The notes under the pieces: model-generated
Told to the model about the DNA's origin: nothing
Database searches by the model: none
Seen by the model: the letters and a program-made list of their open reading frames with translations, nothing else
NCBI GenBank assembly: GCA_900104375.1
Contig: LT629302.1
Location: 1,426,001 to 1,490,000, forward strand
Direction: 5' to 3'
Origin: Flavobacteriaceae bacterium MAR_2010_188
GTDB lineage: Bacteria > Bacteroidota > Bacteroidia > Flavobacteriales > Flavobacteriaceae
DNA length: 64,000 nucleotides
In this document: positions 18,407 through 27,981 of the stretch, piece after piece
Numbering within the stretch: the stretch's first letter is position 1
Layout: each line of letters begins with the position of its first letter
Position numbers and translations under genes: made by a program

Positions 18407-19876
18407 ATGAATAGTAGCAAGCGCATCGGTTTTTTCTTAGGTCCTGTTGCATTTATTTTAATCAAATTTCTTTTTCATCCTTCCGGACTTTCCGATGAAG
18501 CAAACTCCGTATTAGCGTCAACTGCTTGGATTGCAATCTGGTGGATTACAGAGGCTATTCCAATCGCTGTGACCGCCCTTTTGCCGATTGCCCTGTTTCC
18601 ATTATCGGGCGGAATGGGATTATCTGCCACCACCGCTTCTTTCGGACATAAATATGTCTTTCTATATCTAGGCGGCTTTATTATCGCTCTAGCAATTGAA
18701 AAGTGGCAGCTCCATAAAAGGATTGCTCTTAATATCATAAATCTCATCGGCTCTAACGTTAGGAAAATAATCCTAGGTTTTATGATTGCTACTGCCTTCT
18801 TGTCGATGTGGATTTCTAATACCGCCACTTCCGTAATGATGTTGCCCATCGGCATGGCGATTATTCTACAATTAAAAGACAACACAAGCACTATCGAGGA
18901 CGAAAATCAAATTTTCGGAAAGGCACTAATGTTGGCAATTGCCTATAGCGCTTCTATTGGCGGGATTGCCACTTTGATCGGTACGCCCCCTAACTTGGTT
19001 TTGGCAGGCGTAGTTTCAGATTTATACGATTATGAAATAACCTTTTCGCAATGGTTTATGTTCGGCTTCCCTATCAGCTTAGTTTTACTAACGATTTGTT
19101 GGTTTTATTTAACCCGAGTAGCTTTCAAATTTAAACAAACCGAGTTTCCGGGCGGAAAAAAGGAAATTAAACGATTACTTACCGGACTCGGAAAAATATC
19201 TTACGAAGAGAAAATCGTTTCTATCGTTTTTGCAGCAACCGCATTCTGTTGGATTACGCGTTCATTTTTGCTGCAAGGACTGCTACCAGCCTTAGATGAC
19301 ACTATTATTGCGATTGTCTTTGCCATCATATTATTCCTAATCCCATCTAAGGATAAAAAAGATATGTTGATTAATTGGGATGATGCCGTAAAACTTCCAT
19401 GGGGAATCATTCTGCTCTTTGGCGGCGGCATGGCTCTCGCAGAAGGCTTTGAAACTAGTGGACTAGCACAATGGATTGGCAGCCAAATGACTGGACTAAT
19501 CGGCGTTACCACTATTTTATTAATTTTAATATTGATTGCGGCTGTTAATTTCCTTACTGAAATAACCTCTAACCTTGCCACAACGGCAATGCTGTTGCCA
19601 GTTTTAGCGCCAATGGCATTAACGGTAGATTTGCATCCATTTGTACTGATGATAGCCGCTGCGGTGGCCGCCTCATGCGCGTTTATGCTACCCGTGGCGA
19701 CGCCACCAAATGCGGTAGTTTTCGGCTCGGGCTATCTTAGAATCCCAGATATGGTCAGCAAAGGCATTGTGATGAACGTCATTTCGATTATAGTTTTGAC
19801 CTTCTTCGTCTATTTTATTTTACCAGAATTATGGGGAATCGTAATCGATGAATTTCCTATGGAGTTAAGGAAATAG
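18407..19876 (+). CDS. DASS (SLC13) family sodium/anion symporter
   Basis: A 489-residue membrane protein with about 11-12 hydrophobic helices. It carries the two inverted-repeat sodium-site motifs of the divalent anion:sodium symporter family: SNTATSVMMLPIG around residue 137, and EITSNLATTAMLLPVLAPMA around residue 385. The second site has SNL rather than SNT; this position varies in the family. ATLIGTPPNLVLAG and VATPPNAVVFGSGYL are the matching hairpin segments. Substrates are usually succinate, malate or related dicarboxylates, or sulfate; the choice is not resolvable here. It is divergent from yifB and convergent with the yheT-like gene, so probably a single transcript. Confidence 0.9.
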   Translation: MNSSKRIGFFLGPVAFILIKFLFHPSGLSDEANSVLASTAWIAIWWITEAIPIAVTALLPIALFPLSGGMGLSATTASFGHKYVFLYLGGFIIALAIEKWQLHKRIALNIINLIGSNVRKIILGFMIATAFLSMWISNTATSVMMLPIGMAIILQLKDNTSTIEDENQIFGKALMLAIAYSASIGGIATLIGTPPNLVLAGVVSDLYDYEITFSQWFMFGFPISLVLLTICWFYLTRVAFKFKQTEFPGGKKEIKRLLTGLGKISYEEKIVSIVFAATAFCWITRSFLLQGLLPALDDTIIAIVFAIILFLIPSKDKKDMLINWDDAVKLPWGIILLFGGGMALAEGFETSGLAQWIGSQMTGLIGVTTILLILILIAAVNFLTEITSNLATTAMLLPVLAPMALTVDLHPFVLMIAAAVAASCAFMLPVATPPNAVVFGSGYLRIPDMVSKGIVMNVISIIVLTFFVYFILPELWGIVIDEFPMELRK

Positions 19877-19883
19877 CAGATGA

Positions 19884-20855
19884 TTAAGTTGAATGATTTT
19901 CTATGAATTCTAAAGCCCTAATTTCGTTATAATAATATTCTCCATTAAGATGAAAACCAACGTGGCCGCCATATTCGGGAATTTCTAAAAATAGATTAGG
20001 ATTCTCTTTTGCTTCCTTTATGGGATAGCATTCTTCGGAAAGAAAAGAATCGTTTTTTGCATTCAGAATTAATGTTGGGATATTTATCGAAGGCAAAAAT
20101 TGAAGACTGCTGGACCGCGAATAATAATCCCTCGCGTTCTCAAAACCATGCGCCTTAGATGTATACACATCATCAAAATCTATTAAGGTCTTTATTTTTT
20201 TAATGTCGCTCTTAGTTATTTGCTCCGGAAACTTTTTCTGCTTCGCTCTAAGGGTTTTTATAAGATTTCGTTTAAATCGGATGGCGTAAGGAAGATTTTT
20301 CAAGGAAACCAAGGAATTTGCCGAACCTTCTAAATAGCAAGGAACAGAGACGGCCACAGCTGCCTTGATTTCCACAGGTAAAACATCAGATTCACCTAGA
20401 TATTTTAAAATAACGTTCGCCCCTAAACTAAACCCCAACAAATAAATTTCCTTGAATTGTTTTTGAGCTAAAATATGTTGAATGACTTCAGCCAAGTCTG
20501 AAGTAGCACCGCTATGATAAGACCTGAAAAGCGCATTCTCTTCTCCAGAACAGCCGCGAAAGTTCATTCGGCCGATGGTAAAATTCTTTGAGTTGAAAAG
20601 TTTGCTACTGCCTAACATATAGGCCCGCTTTGAATCGCCTTCTAGTCCGTGCAACATCAAAAGCAATTTATCTGATTTCTTATTTGAAAAATCCCAGTCC
20701 AGGTCAATAAAATCACCATCCGAAAGCGTTAATCTCTCGCGCTTTGAATCAATTTTGGAAAAATCGACCTTTCTTATAATACCAGAATATACGGTAGAAT
20801 AAAATCCATTTCTGAAAAGTGTAGACGGCCTATAATTAGATTTTATAATCGGCAT
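19884..20855 (-). CDS. YheT-like alpha/beta hydrolase
   Basis: A 323-residue alpha/beta hydrolase of the YheT (COG0429) type. Motifs: LLMLHGLEGDSKRAYML oxyanion-hole region, NFRGCSG, nucleophile elbow LLGFSLGANVILKYLGE (Ser), acid in TLILNAKNDSFL (Asp) and YGGHVGFH (His). The catalytic triad is complete. Members are esterase-like with poorly defined substrates. The gene starts immediately after the adenine deaminase stop with no spacer, and is the last gene of the minus-strand pabB-tilS-ade-yheT operon. Confidence 0.88.
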   Translation of the reverse strand: MPIIKSNYRPSTLFRNGFYSTVYSGIIRKVDFSKIDSKRERLTLSDGDFIDLDWDFSNKKSDKLLLMLHGLEGDSKRAYMLGSSKLFNSKNFTIGRMNFRGCSGEENALFRSYHSGATSDLAEVIQHILAQKQFKEIYLLGFSLGANVILKYLGESDVLPVEIKAAVAVSVPCYLEGSANSLVSLKNLPYAIRFKRNLIKTLRAKQKKFPEQITKSDIKKIKTLIDFDDVYTSKAHGFENARDYYSRSSSLQFLPSINIPTLILNAKNDSFLSEECYPIKEAKENPNLFLEIPEYGGHVGFHLNGEYYYNEIRALEFIENHST

Positions 20856-22481
20856 TTAATCAATTTTATCTAGAGAAATAAATTCAAACTTATCGGCGTC
20901 GAATAGCCCTTTATCACTTAGCTTCAATTTTGGAATCACCAATAACGCCATAAAAGATAAGGTCATAAATGGAGCGGATAATTTTGAGCCAAATTGCTTG
21001 GCAATCTTGTCTAACTCATTGTATTTATTTCCAACCGTCGCAGCATTTTGGTCGCTCATTATCCCAGCAATTGGCAACTCTAAAATAGTTTTAGAATATT
21101 GATTAACAGTAGAAATACCTCCTTTGTTTTCAATAATTAAATTAACTGCAGCACAAAGCTCTTCATCACTTGTGCCAACCGCAATTATGTTATGGGAATC
21201 GTGAGCCACAGACGATGCAATTGCTCCTTGTTTCAATCCAAAATTCTTTATTAAACAAACCGCAGGCAGCTGGTCGGAATAACGATTTACCACTGCCATT
21301 TTGAGAATATCATTTTCAAAATCAGGACAGATTTCCCCATCTTTTAGGCAATCTGCCGAGACCGACATATTTGTAATCAGTTCCCCATCTACAGCCTCGA
21401 TAACGCGATGAAATTTTGAAGTAGACTTAAACTGAAAATCCTTTGGTGATTTTTTATTACAGTTGAAATTATTGAGTATTTCAAAGTTTTGAGTTTTTAT
21501 CAGACTTTTGCCAGCATCAAAAACCAATTGTCCATCGATGTACGTTTGAAGCGTTTTAAAATCCTTCAAATCTTCCACCACAATAAAATCCGCAGCGTCC
21601 CCTTGTTTAAGGCTGCCAACATCTAGATTATAATGCTGAATCGGATTAAGACAAGCGACCTTGAGCACTTTAAACACATCAATCCCCTTAGCAACGGCTC
21701 GTTTACAAAGTGTATTTATATGGCCAAGCAATAGCTCATCAGGGTGCTTATCGTCACTACAGAACATCATATGTTCACAATGCTCGTCCAACAAACCAAT
21801 GAGCGCTTCAAAATTCTTTGCCGCACTTCCTTCACGAATCAGGATTTTCATTCCCTTTTCTAACTTTTCTTTGGCCTCTTCCGCAGAACAACATTCATGG
21901 TCCGAGGTTATTCCAGAGTCAATATATTTTGAAATCTTATCTCCCAGAACGCCCGGTGCATGACCATCGACCGGTTTGTTATAATGCTTTGCCCACTTCA
22001 ACTTTTTTACGACTTCTTCATCATCGAATAACACTCCAGGATAATTCATCATTTCTGCCAAATACTTAATCTCTGGCTTAGCCAAAAGTTCTTTGATGTC
22101 ATTTGAATCCAGAATGGCTCCAGCGGTCTCAAAAGTCGTAGCGGGAACGCAAGAAGGAGCGCCGAAATTAAATTTGAAGGGGACGGTATTTCCGTTTTCG
22201 ATCATAAATTGAACACCTTGCATTCCTAAAACATTGGCGATTTCATGTGGGTCAGAAATGGTAGCGACCGTTCCGTGTTTTATGGCAATTATTGCGAACT
22301 CCGAAGGAACTAACATCGAGCTTTCTATGTGAATGTGGGCGTCGATAAAGCCAGGCAAGATGTAATTCTGCTCGCTGTGCTCTACACGCTCTATCTTGTA
22401 AATTTTTCCATCGGTAATGGTAACTTCTCCTGAAAATATCTCGCGTTTTAAAATATCTACAATCTGTCCTTTAATCTTCAA
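20856..22481 (-). CDS. ade: adenine deaminase
   Basis: A 541-residue amidohydrolase that deaminates adenine to hypoxanthine for purine salvage. The dinuclear metal-site motif [13 protein letters not shown] sits near residue 45. It is followed by [41 protein letters not shown] and [12 protein letters not shown], and the second domain with [15 protein letters not shown]. This is the Bacillus AdeC type, not an adenosine deaminase, and the length fits the family. It overlaps tilS upstream by four bases and abuts the yheT-like gene downstream, so it is translationally coupled in the operon. Confidence 0.94.
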   Translation of the reverse strand: MKIKGQIVDILKREIFSGEVTITDGKIYKIERVEHSEQNYILPGFIDAHIHIESSMLVPSEFAIIAIKHGTVATISDPHEIANVLGMQGVQFMIENGNTVPFKFNFGAPSCVPATTFETAGAILDSNDIKELLAKPEIKYLAEMMNYPGVLFDDEEVVKKLKWAKHYNKPVDGHAPGVLGDKISKYIDSGITSDHECCSAEEAKEKLEKGMKILIREGSAAKNFEALIGLLDEHCEHMMFCSDDKHPDELLLGHINTLCKRAVAKGIDVFKVLKVACLNPIQHYNLDVGSLKQGDAADFIVVEDLKDFKTLQTYIDGQLVFDAGKSLIKTQNFEILNNFNCNKKSPKDFQFKSTSKFHRVIEAVDGELITNMSVSADCLKDGEICPDFENDILKMAVVNRYSDQLPAVCLIKNFGLKQGAIASSVAHDSHNIIAVGTSDEELCAAVNLIIENKGGISTVNQYSKTILELPIAGIMSDQNAATVGNKYNELDKIAKQFGSKLSAPFMTLSFMALLVIPKLKLSDKGLFDADKFEFISLDKID

Positions 22482-23815
22482 TCTTCGCTTTTTAAATTGT
22501 TCAGCAAAAAGTCTGCTTTTAATATCTGTTTTGTTTTTGATGTCACTTTAAATCTTTCGTCCATCCGATGTCCTAGTACCCAAACAATATTACCTTGCGA
22601 GGTCATTAACCAGCTTTCCTCCTTTTCAATCTTTGAAAACTTTTCGTCCTTAAAAAATTTACTCAGCTTTTTCTTGCCTCCTAACCCTAATGGATAAAAA
22701 TAATCCCCTTCTTGCCATCGTCTCAATTTCAGGGGAAAATTCAAGGTATCGAAATCGGCATGAAGACTATTTTGCGAAGGCTCATTAATGGAGTCTGCTA
22801 TAGAAAAAATCAAAGTTGCATTCCCAAAATTAACTTCATTTAGGTCTTCAGAAATTACAAAATCTTGGACATTATCCGACGACTTTTTCTCACTAAGTAT
22901 AATATATTTTCTATCTTTTAAAAGTCGGTACTTTTCGGAATAAATTATTTTTCCACTTTGTGCTTCCAGTAAATCATAAACATCATTCCACTCAGTAAAT
23001 TTATACTCCTTAAGTATCTGATATAAATATGCTTTAGGGTTATTCAATTTAAGTATTTCTTCACTATTAAAATGAAGCGAATATTCATCAATCTCCTCAA
23101 TAATTAAGTCTGAAATTTCGTCTATTCTATCGTCTACAATATCTCTAATTTCCTTTAAATGAGAAGTTGTGTTTTGGAAATTCGCCAACAACTGTGGTGT
23201 GATATTTTTTAAGGTGGGAATAATATCATGCCGAACTTTATTTCTTAAATAATCAGTCGTTGCATTGCTACTATCTTCTCTCCATTTAAAATTATTTTCG
23301 ATGGCATAAACTTCAATTTGTTCCCTTGAAAATGGAAGAAGGGGCCGTACAATATTTCCGTTAATTTCTGGGATTCCGGTTAATCCGTCCAAGCCGGTTC
23401 CCCTCGAAAAGTTGATAAGGAACGTCTCTAAATTATCATCTAGATGATGTGCGGTCAAAATAAAATCAAAATTTAAGGCCTTTGCTAAGTCAGCAAACCA
23501 TTGGTATCTTAAATTTCTGGCTGCTTCTTGGGTTGAGAGTTTGTTTTCTTTGGCGTATGCTTTGGTATCAAAATGCTGAACAAAGACTTCTAAATCGAGT
23601 TCTTCTCCAAGATCCATGATAAATTCTTCATCGCCATCACTTTCTTTTCCCCTAAGATTAAAATTACAGTGGGCTAAGGAAACAGTAAGTCCAGCATTGA
23701 CACATAGATTTGTGAGCACTATGCTATCTAAGCCGGAAGAATTGGCAATCAATAACTTTTTATCACTTAAAAAGTAAAGGTTTTGCTCAATATGACTTTT
23801 GAAATTTTCTAGCAC
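22478..23815 (-). CDS. tilS: tRNA(Ile)-lysidine synthase
   Basis: A 445-residue enzyme that attaches lysine to C34 of the CAU-anticodon isoleucine tRNA so that it reads AUA. The PP-loop appears as [13 protein letters not shown] near residue 25 (variant of SGGxDS). Next come [55 protein letters not shown] and [16 protein letters not shown] substrate-recognition and C-terminal TilS domain follow ([19 protein letters not shown], then [12 protein letters not shown]). The gene is complete. It is 54 bases downstream of pabB and overlaps ade by four bases. Confidence 0.95.
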   Translation of the reverse strand: MLENFKSHIEQNLYFLSDKKLLIANSSGLDSIVLTNLCVNAGLTVSLAHCNFNLRGKESDGDEEFIMDLGEELDLEVFVQHFDTKAYAKENKLSTQEAARNLRYQWFADLAKALNFDFILTAHHLDDNLETFLINFSRGTGLDGLTGIPEINGNIVRPLLPFSREQIEVYAIENNFKWREDSSNATTDYLRNKVRHDIIPTLKNITPQLLANFQNTTSHLKEIRDIVDDRIDEISDLIIEEIDEYSLHFNSEEILKLNNPKAYLYQILKEYKFTEWNDVYDLLEAQSGKIIYSEKYRLLKDRKYIILSEKKSSDNVQDFVISEDLNEVNFGNATLIFSIADSINEPSQNSLHADFDTLNFPLKLRRWQEGDYFYPLGLGGKKKLSKFFKDEKFSKIEKEESWLMTSQGNIVWVLGHRMDERFKVTSKTKQILKADFLLNNLKSED

Positions 23816-23869
23816 GCCCTAAAATTAATCCTAAATGGGGAGAATTGATAATGTTATAAGTTTTTCAAG

Positions 23870-25165
23870 CTAATTGCCTTCCAAAACATCTCGCATCGCC
23901 TTTGCCTTTATCAGACATTCCTCGTATTCTTTATCAGCATCACTCTTTGCCGTGATAGCGCTACCGACGGAAAATGATACATACTTTTTGGTCTTATTAT
24001 ATAATATCGAACGGATAACCACATTAAAATCAAAATCGCCGTTGGGCTCAAAATACCCAATCGCACCAGAATACAAGCCTCTTTTAGTTTCCTCTAATTG
24101 CTCGATGATTTTCATTGCCGAAATCTTTGGAGCACCGGTCATACTTCCCATCGGGAAAGTGCTTTTGATGATTTCTACAGAATCTGCATCTGGATGAACT
24201 TGAGAAGAAATGGTCGAAATCATCTGATGCACTTGCTTATAACTGTATACTTTGCAGAGTTCTTCAACTTTTACAGAACCCTTAATCGATGTTTGCGAAA
24301 GGTCATTTCTCACCATATCTACAATCATAATATTTTCACTCAGCTCCTTTTCATCTTCAGAAAGCTGATTCTTTAGTTTTTGGTCTTCTTCTGGGTTATT
24401 TGAACGCCTTGCAGTCCCCTTAATTGGTTGTGATATCACTTGCGTACCAACACGCTGTAAATACCGCTCAGGTGAAGCGGAAATCACGTATTTATCCTCT
24501 AGCTTTAGATAAGCCGAAAAAGGCGCCTCGGATATTTCAGTTAATTTAAAGAAAGTATTTACTGGGTCAAGATTGTAATTTTCTGCATAAAATTCTTGGC
24601 AAAGATTAGCTTCATAGATATCTCCTCGATGAATGTGAAACAACATCTGCTCGAGCTTCTTAAAATATTCATCCTTAAAAATCCTCATTTTGATTTTTAT
24701 AGGTTCTTGCTTGTGCCCTTCTTTAAGAGGAAATATATAATTTGAAATTGCCGATAAATCCTCAGCAATTTCAGATTGATAGTCCTTTAAATAGGAAGCA
24801 GTCAAGGTTTTGCCTTGAATAAAAAATATTTTTTTGGGCTGAAAAAAGTAGAGTTGAGGAAAGTCTAGTTCATCTAGATTATTGGATTTCAAATCTTCAA
24901 GTTCATTTTTAAGGTCATAAGAAAGGTATCCGAAAATATAATCATTGGTTTTATTTCGAAAATCCTGCAAGGAGTCAAAAGTAGTTTGGTCAGCTTGTAT
25001 TTCAGAATGTGCGCCAACTGCCAGCACCGCTTCGTATTTTGAATATTTATCTTGGTGACCATTAGAATCGAGCCAAATATGCCGCCCAGAACTTTGGGCC
25101 CAAAGCAACAATTTTTTTTTATATTGCTCAGGCCTAGCGATATGCTGGCTTTGGTTTATTCTCAA
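23870..25165 (-). CDS. pabB: aminodeoxychorismate synthase component I
   Basis: A 431-residue chorismate-binding enzyme that makes 4-amino-4-deoxychorismate for folate synthesis. PabB is preferred over anthranilate synthase TrpE because the active site reads QPIKGTARR: the lysine in PIKGT is the PabB nucleophile, while TrpE has alanine. Other motifs are HIHRGDIYEANLCQEF, FSAYLKLEDKYVISASPERYL, NIMIVDMVRNDLSQT, STFPMGSMTGAPKISAM and RGLYSGAIGYF. No glutamine amidotransferase domain is fused or adjacent. It is the first gene of the minus-strand operon and is divergent from the exported protein gene at 25255. Confidence 0.92.
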   Translation of the reverse strand: MRINQSQHIARPEQYKKKLLLWAQSSGRHIWLDSNGHQDKYSKYEAVLAVGAHSEIQADQTTFDSLQDFRNKTNDYIFGYLSYDLKNELEDLKSNNLDELDFPQLYFFQPKKIFFIQGKTLTASYLKDYQSEIAEDLSAISNYIFPLKEGHKQEPIKIKMRIFKDEYFKKLEQMLFHIHRGDIYEANLCQEFYAENYNLDPVNTFFKLTEISEAPFSAYLKLEDKYVISASPERYLQRVGTQVISQPIKGTARRSNNPEEDQKLKNQLSEDEKELSENIMIVDMVRNDLSQTSIKGSVKVEELCKVYSYKQVHQMISTISSQVHPDADSVEIIKSTFPMGSMTGAPKISAMKIIEQLEETKRGLYSGAIGYFEPNGDFDFNVVIRSILYNKTKKYVSFSVGSAITAKSDADKEYEECLIKAKAMRDVLEGN

Positions 25166-25254
25166 AATAATAGTAGAGTTAAAAGGGTAAAATTATTAAG
25201 AATCTATCTATTCTCGGGGCAAGCAACTAATTTATATTCGCTTCAATTTAACCT

Positions 25255-27924
25255 ATGCCCATGCTTTACAATCTTTCGCACAAATTCTTCAACTTGTTCC
25301 TGCTTTCAGTCTGTCTTTTTTTCAGCCTAGCCGTTAGCTCACAAAACCAAAAAAATTGGCACGAATATGTTGATGAGAATGCAGGTTATAGTTTAAAAAT
25401 TCCAGCCGAGCCGAATTACGAAGATGCTTATGATACCTTCACAATCTTCAACTTTAACGAACCTGAAACCAAAAGAATCTACTCGTTTTTCGCAATCGAT
25501 ATGAGAAACAATAAGGATATTGATCCAGAAGATGCGGTTTTGAATTTTATCGAGAATATTGCAAAAAACGTTCGTGGGAAGATTGTCGACAAGAAAAAAC
25601 AAAAATTTAATAACGGCGCGAGGTACTTAGCCGCCATCAACATTAATGAAAAACGGGATTTAAAGACGCAATTTACTTTTACGAACGGTCATTTGTATTA
25701 CCAGTCGGTAGAAGATTTTAAGGATTCTAAAAACGCTTCCAACATAGAAGAATTCTTCAAGAGTTTTAGCAGCAGCGCGCCTGCAACCAAAGAAAATTCA
25801 CCTTGGATTAATTATACAAATACTGCCGGAGCCTTTTCAGTTAAGCTTCCAACCGAACCGAGCGATATTTCTAGAGTGCTGCCAAATCCCCAAGATGAAT
25901 CCGGCGAAACCTATAAAATAAATTTGTATTCGAGCTTTGATGAATCTAAGGGCGATACCTATTTATTTAGGTACAATGATTTGCCAACCGGCTACTTTAT
26001 GGAAAATCCAGACGAAGTTCTAAGTAGTGTAATCGATGATCTTGCCGGAAAAGTATCTGTGATTGGTGAACCTAAAACCATCTTTTTAGATGGGCACGAG
26101 GGTCGAGAGATAGAAATTAAATTAAGTGATAATTATCATTCTGTCGCACGATTCTTCCTCAGAGGAAATCGAACTTATTTTCTGCTTCATCAAAAAATTA
26201 GGCCAACCGATAAAGTGTCTATGGTTGATAATGGTTTTTTTGACAGTTTTAAATTCAATGATTATGCGAAAGAGGATCTATTCGAATTTAAGCCTGAAAA
26301 CGCAAATTTCAAGATTCTGTTCTCTCATGTTTCTAAAACCGAAATAGACAGTAGCGATTACGAACTGACCGAATACAAAAATACTTTTGACTACTACACT
26401 ACCCTAAAATCTTCCGGTGATATGTATTTGTTGGAGTATAATACCGTGGCCGACTATTTTAAAATCAAAAGTCGAGAAGATTATTATAACCAACTAAAAG
26501 ATGATATGATGAGTTGGAACGATACAATAATCAGCCAAAAAACAATTCAATTAGACGGCACAGATGCTTTGTATTTTAAGATTCAAAACAAGGAGACAAA
26601 GGTTAATACCCATCACCAAATTTGGTTGGACAACAATTCCCTATTTAGCCTAAATGCCTATATAGACCAAGAGAATGAAGCGTTCGAAAAGATATTTAAT
26701 TCATATAAAAAATTAGAGAAGAAATCTGAGATCGATTATTTCTCCTCGAAAGCCGATTTGATAAGGGACAACCTAAAATCTAATGATTCGTTGGTTTACA
26801 AAAAAGCGTTGGGCTCTTTTAGCTTTTATAATTTTGAAGAGAGTGAGCTTCCTGTTTTGTACGATATTCTCGACGCGGATTATACAGATGAAAAACGCAA
26901 CGGTGAAACTGCGGTCGCCGTTATTTCTAAATTTGAAGAGCTTAACAACAGTGAGACTGTCACCAAATTGAACGAAAAGTATACCTCGAGCAGTTCGGAT
27001 GAAATTAAGGCCAACGTCTTATCTGCGTTGACTTATTTGGATGATGTTGAAGCAAAAAAAATTCATATTAAACTTTTGTTTGAAGATCCTCCAAAAAAAA
27101 CCTACGACCTTTCTTGGAGAATTCTTTCGCCTTTTACTGACTCCTTAAGTCTAGCCACGGCACGTTATGACGATTTATTAAAACTTACGGCATTTAGGGA
27201 TTATCGCGCTAACCTTCTCGAACTTTCTAACCGACTTTATAAAGAAGATAAATCGGAAGACATTTTAAGAGGGCAAGAAACGCTTTTAAGGTTTTTGGAT
27301 GAAGATTTTAAATTTTATAATACTTCTAAAAACGATAGTTTAGACACTGATTTCAGCAGCTATAATTTATTGGTAAGCTATTTAAATTATGTGAAAGGAC
27401 TAAAAATTGATAGTCCAAAAGCAGATGAGATTACCAAAACGATAATCGATGAGGATTTTGAGGATTGGCTTCAACTTTTGGCTATTACTACTAGAATCGA
27501 GTCAAAATTACCCAGCGATATAGAACTCGTCAATCAAAAAATGGATTCGTTGTACTGGCGTTTAGAGATTATGCAGGCGCTTGCTAATGCGAATAAATTT
27601 GATGCCATTCCGAAGAAATATTTAAAGTCAGAATCATTCGCCGAACTTTCATTAAATAATTACTTAGAATATGACGATGGTGCACCAAATTCCATAACAA
27701 CATTGGGCACCATCAAAATAGATTCGGAAACATTTTATGCAATTAGCTTTAGTTATGAATCCGAAGAAGATGAGGAAAAAGAATATCTGAGTGTGGTAGG
27801 CCCAGTAAAGGATTTAACCGCAGAAACAGAATTTAGAAGCTTCGACATACAAACTGATTGGGAAGAAGTAAATAAAGATTGGAAGAAACAGGCAGAAGCA
27901 CTTCTAGCGAATAGAGACAATTAA
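25255..27924 (+). CDS. large exported protein of unknown function
   Basis: I do not recognise this 889-residue protein. A signal peptide covers about residues 1-29 (KFFNLFLLSVCLFFSLAVSSQ). The mature region has two or three similar modules of about 150 residues, each starting with a W-x-x-Y or Y-x-x-x-x-x-Y-S-x-K-x-P pattern (NWHEYVDENAGYSLKIPAEP, then WINYTNTAGAFSVKLPTEP). An internal duplication is therefore likely. The second half (about residues 500-800) is helical and may contain HEAT-like repeats (DEIKANVLSALTYLDDVEAK). Two in-frame ATG codons, 25255 and 25261, are both possible starts. It has no cysteines in obvious pairs and no enzyme motif. Confidence 0.6.
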   Translation: MPMLYNLSHKFFNLFLLSVCLFFSLAVSSQNQKNWHEYVDENAGYSLKIPAEPNYEDAYDTFTIFNFNEPETKRIYSFFAIDMRNNKDIDPEDAVLNFIENIAKNVRGKIVDKKKQKFNNGARYLAAININEKRDLKTQFTFTNGHLYYQSVEDFKDSKNASNIEEFFKSFSSSAPATKENSPWINYTNTAGAFSVKLPTEPSDISRVLPNPQDESGETYKINLYSSFDESKGDTYLFRYNDLPTGYFMENPDEVLSSVIDDLAGKVSVIGEPKTIFLDGHEGREIEIKLSDNYHSVARFFLRGNRTYFLLHQKIRPTDKVSMVDNGFFDSFKFNDYAKEDLFEFKPENANFKILFSHVSKTEIDSSDYELTEYKNTFDYYTTLKSSGDMYLLEYNTVADYFKIKSREDYYNQLKDDMMSWNDTIISQKTIQLDGTDALYFKIQNKETKVNTHHQIWLDNNSLFSLNAYIDQENEAFEKIFNSYKKLEKKSEIDYFSSKADLIRDNLKSNDSLVYKKALGSFSFYNFEESELPVLYDILDADYTDEKRNGETAVAVISKFEELNNSETVTKLNEKYTSSSSDEIKANVLSALTYLDDVEAKKIHIKLLFEDPPKKTYDLSWRILSPFTDSLSLATARYDDLLKLTAFRDYRANLLELSNRLYKEDKSEDILRGQETLLRFLDEDFKFYNTSKNDSLDTDFSSYNLLVSYLNYVKGLKIDSPKADEITKTIIDEDFEDWLQLLAITTRIESKLPSDIELVNQKMDSLYWRLEIMQALANANKFDAIPKKYLKSESFAELSLNNYLEYDDGAPNSITTLGTIKIDSETFYAISFSYESEEDEEKEYLSVVGPVKDLTAETEFRSFDIQTDWEEVNKDWKKQAEALLANRDN

Positions 27925-27956
27925 AAATACAATTAAAGGCATAAACTTAAGTTGCC

Positions 27957-27964
27957 TATCTTTG
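27957..27964 (+). promoter_or_regulatory. -7 box of the helicase gene
   Basis: TATCTTTG is a perfect TAnnTTTG match 17 bases before the GTG start codon at 27982, implying a very short leader. No TTG is seen at the ideal -33 spacing. Confidence 0.45.
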
Positions 27965-27981
27965 CAGCTTAATTCGATATA

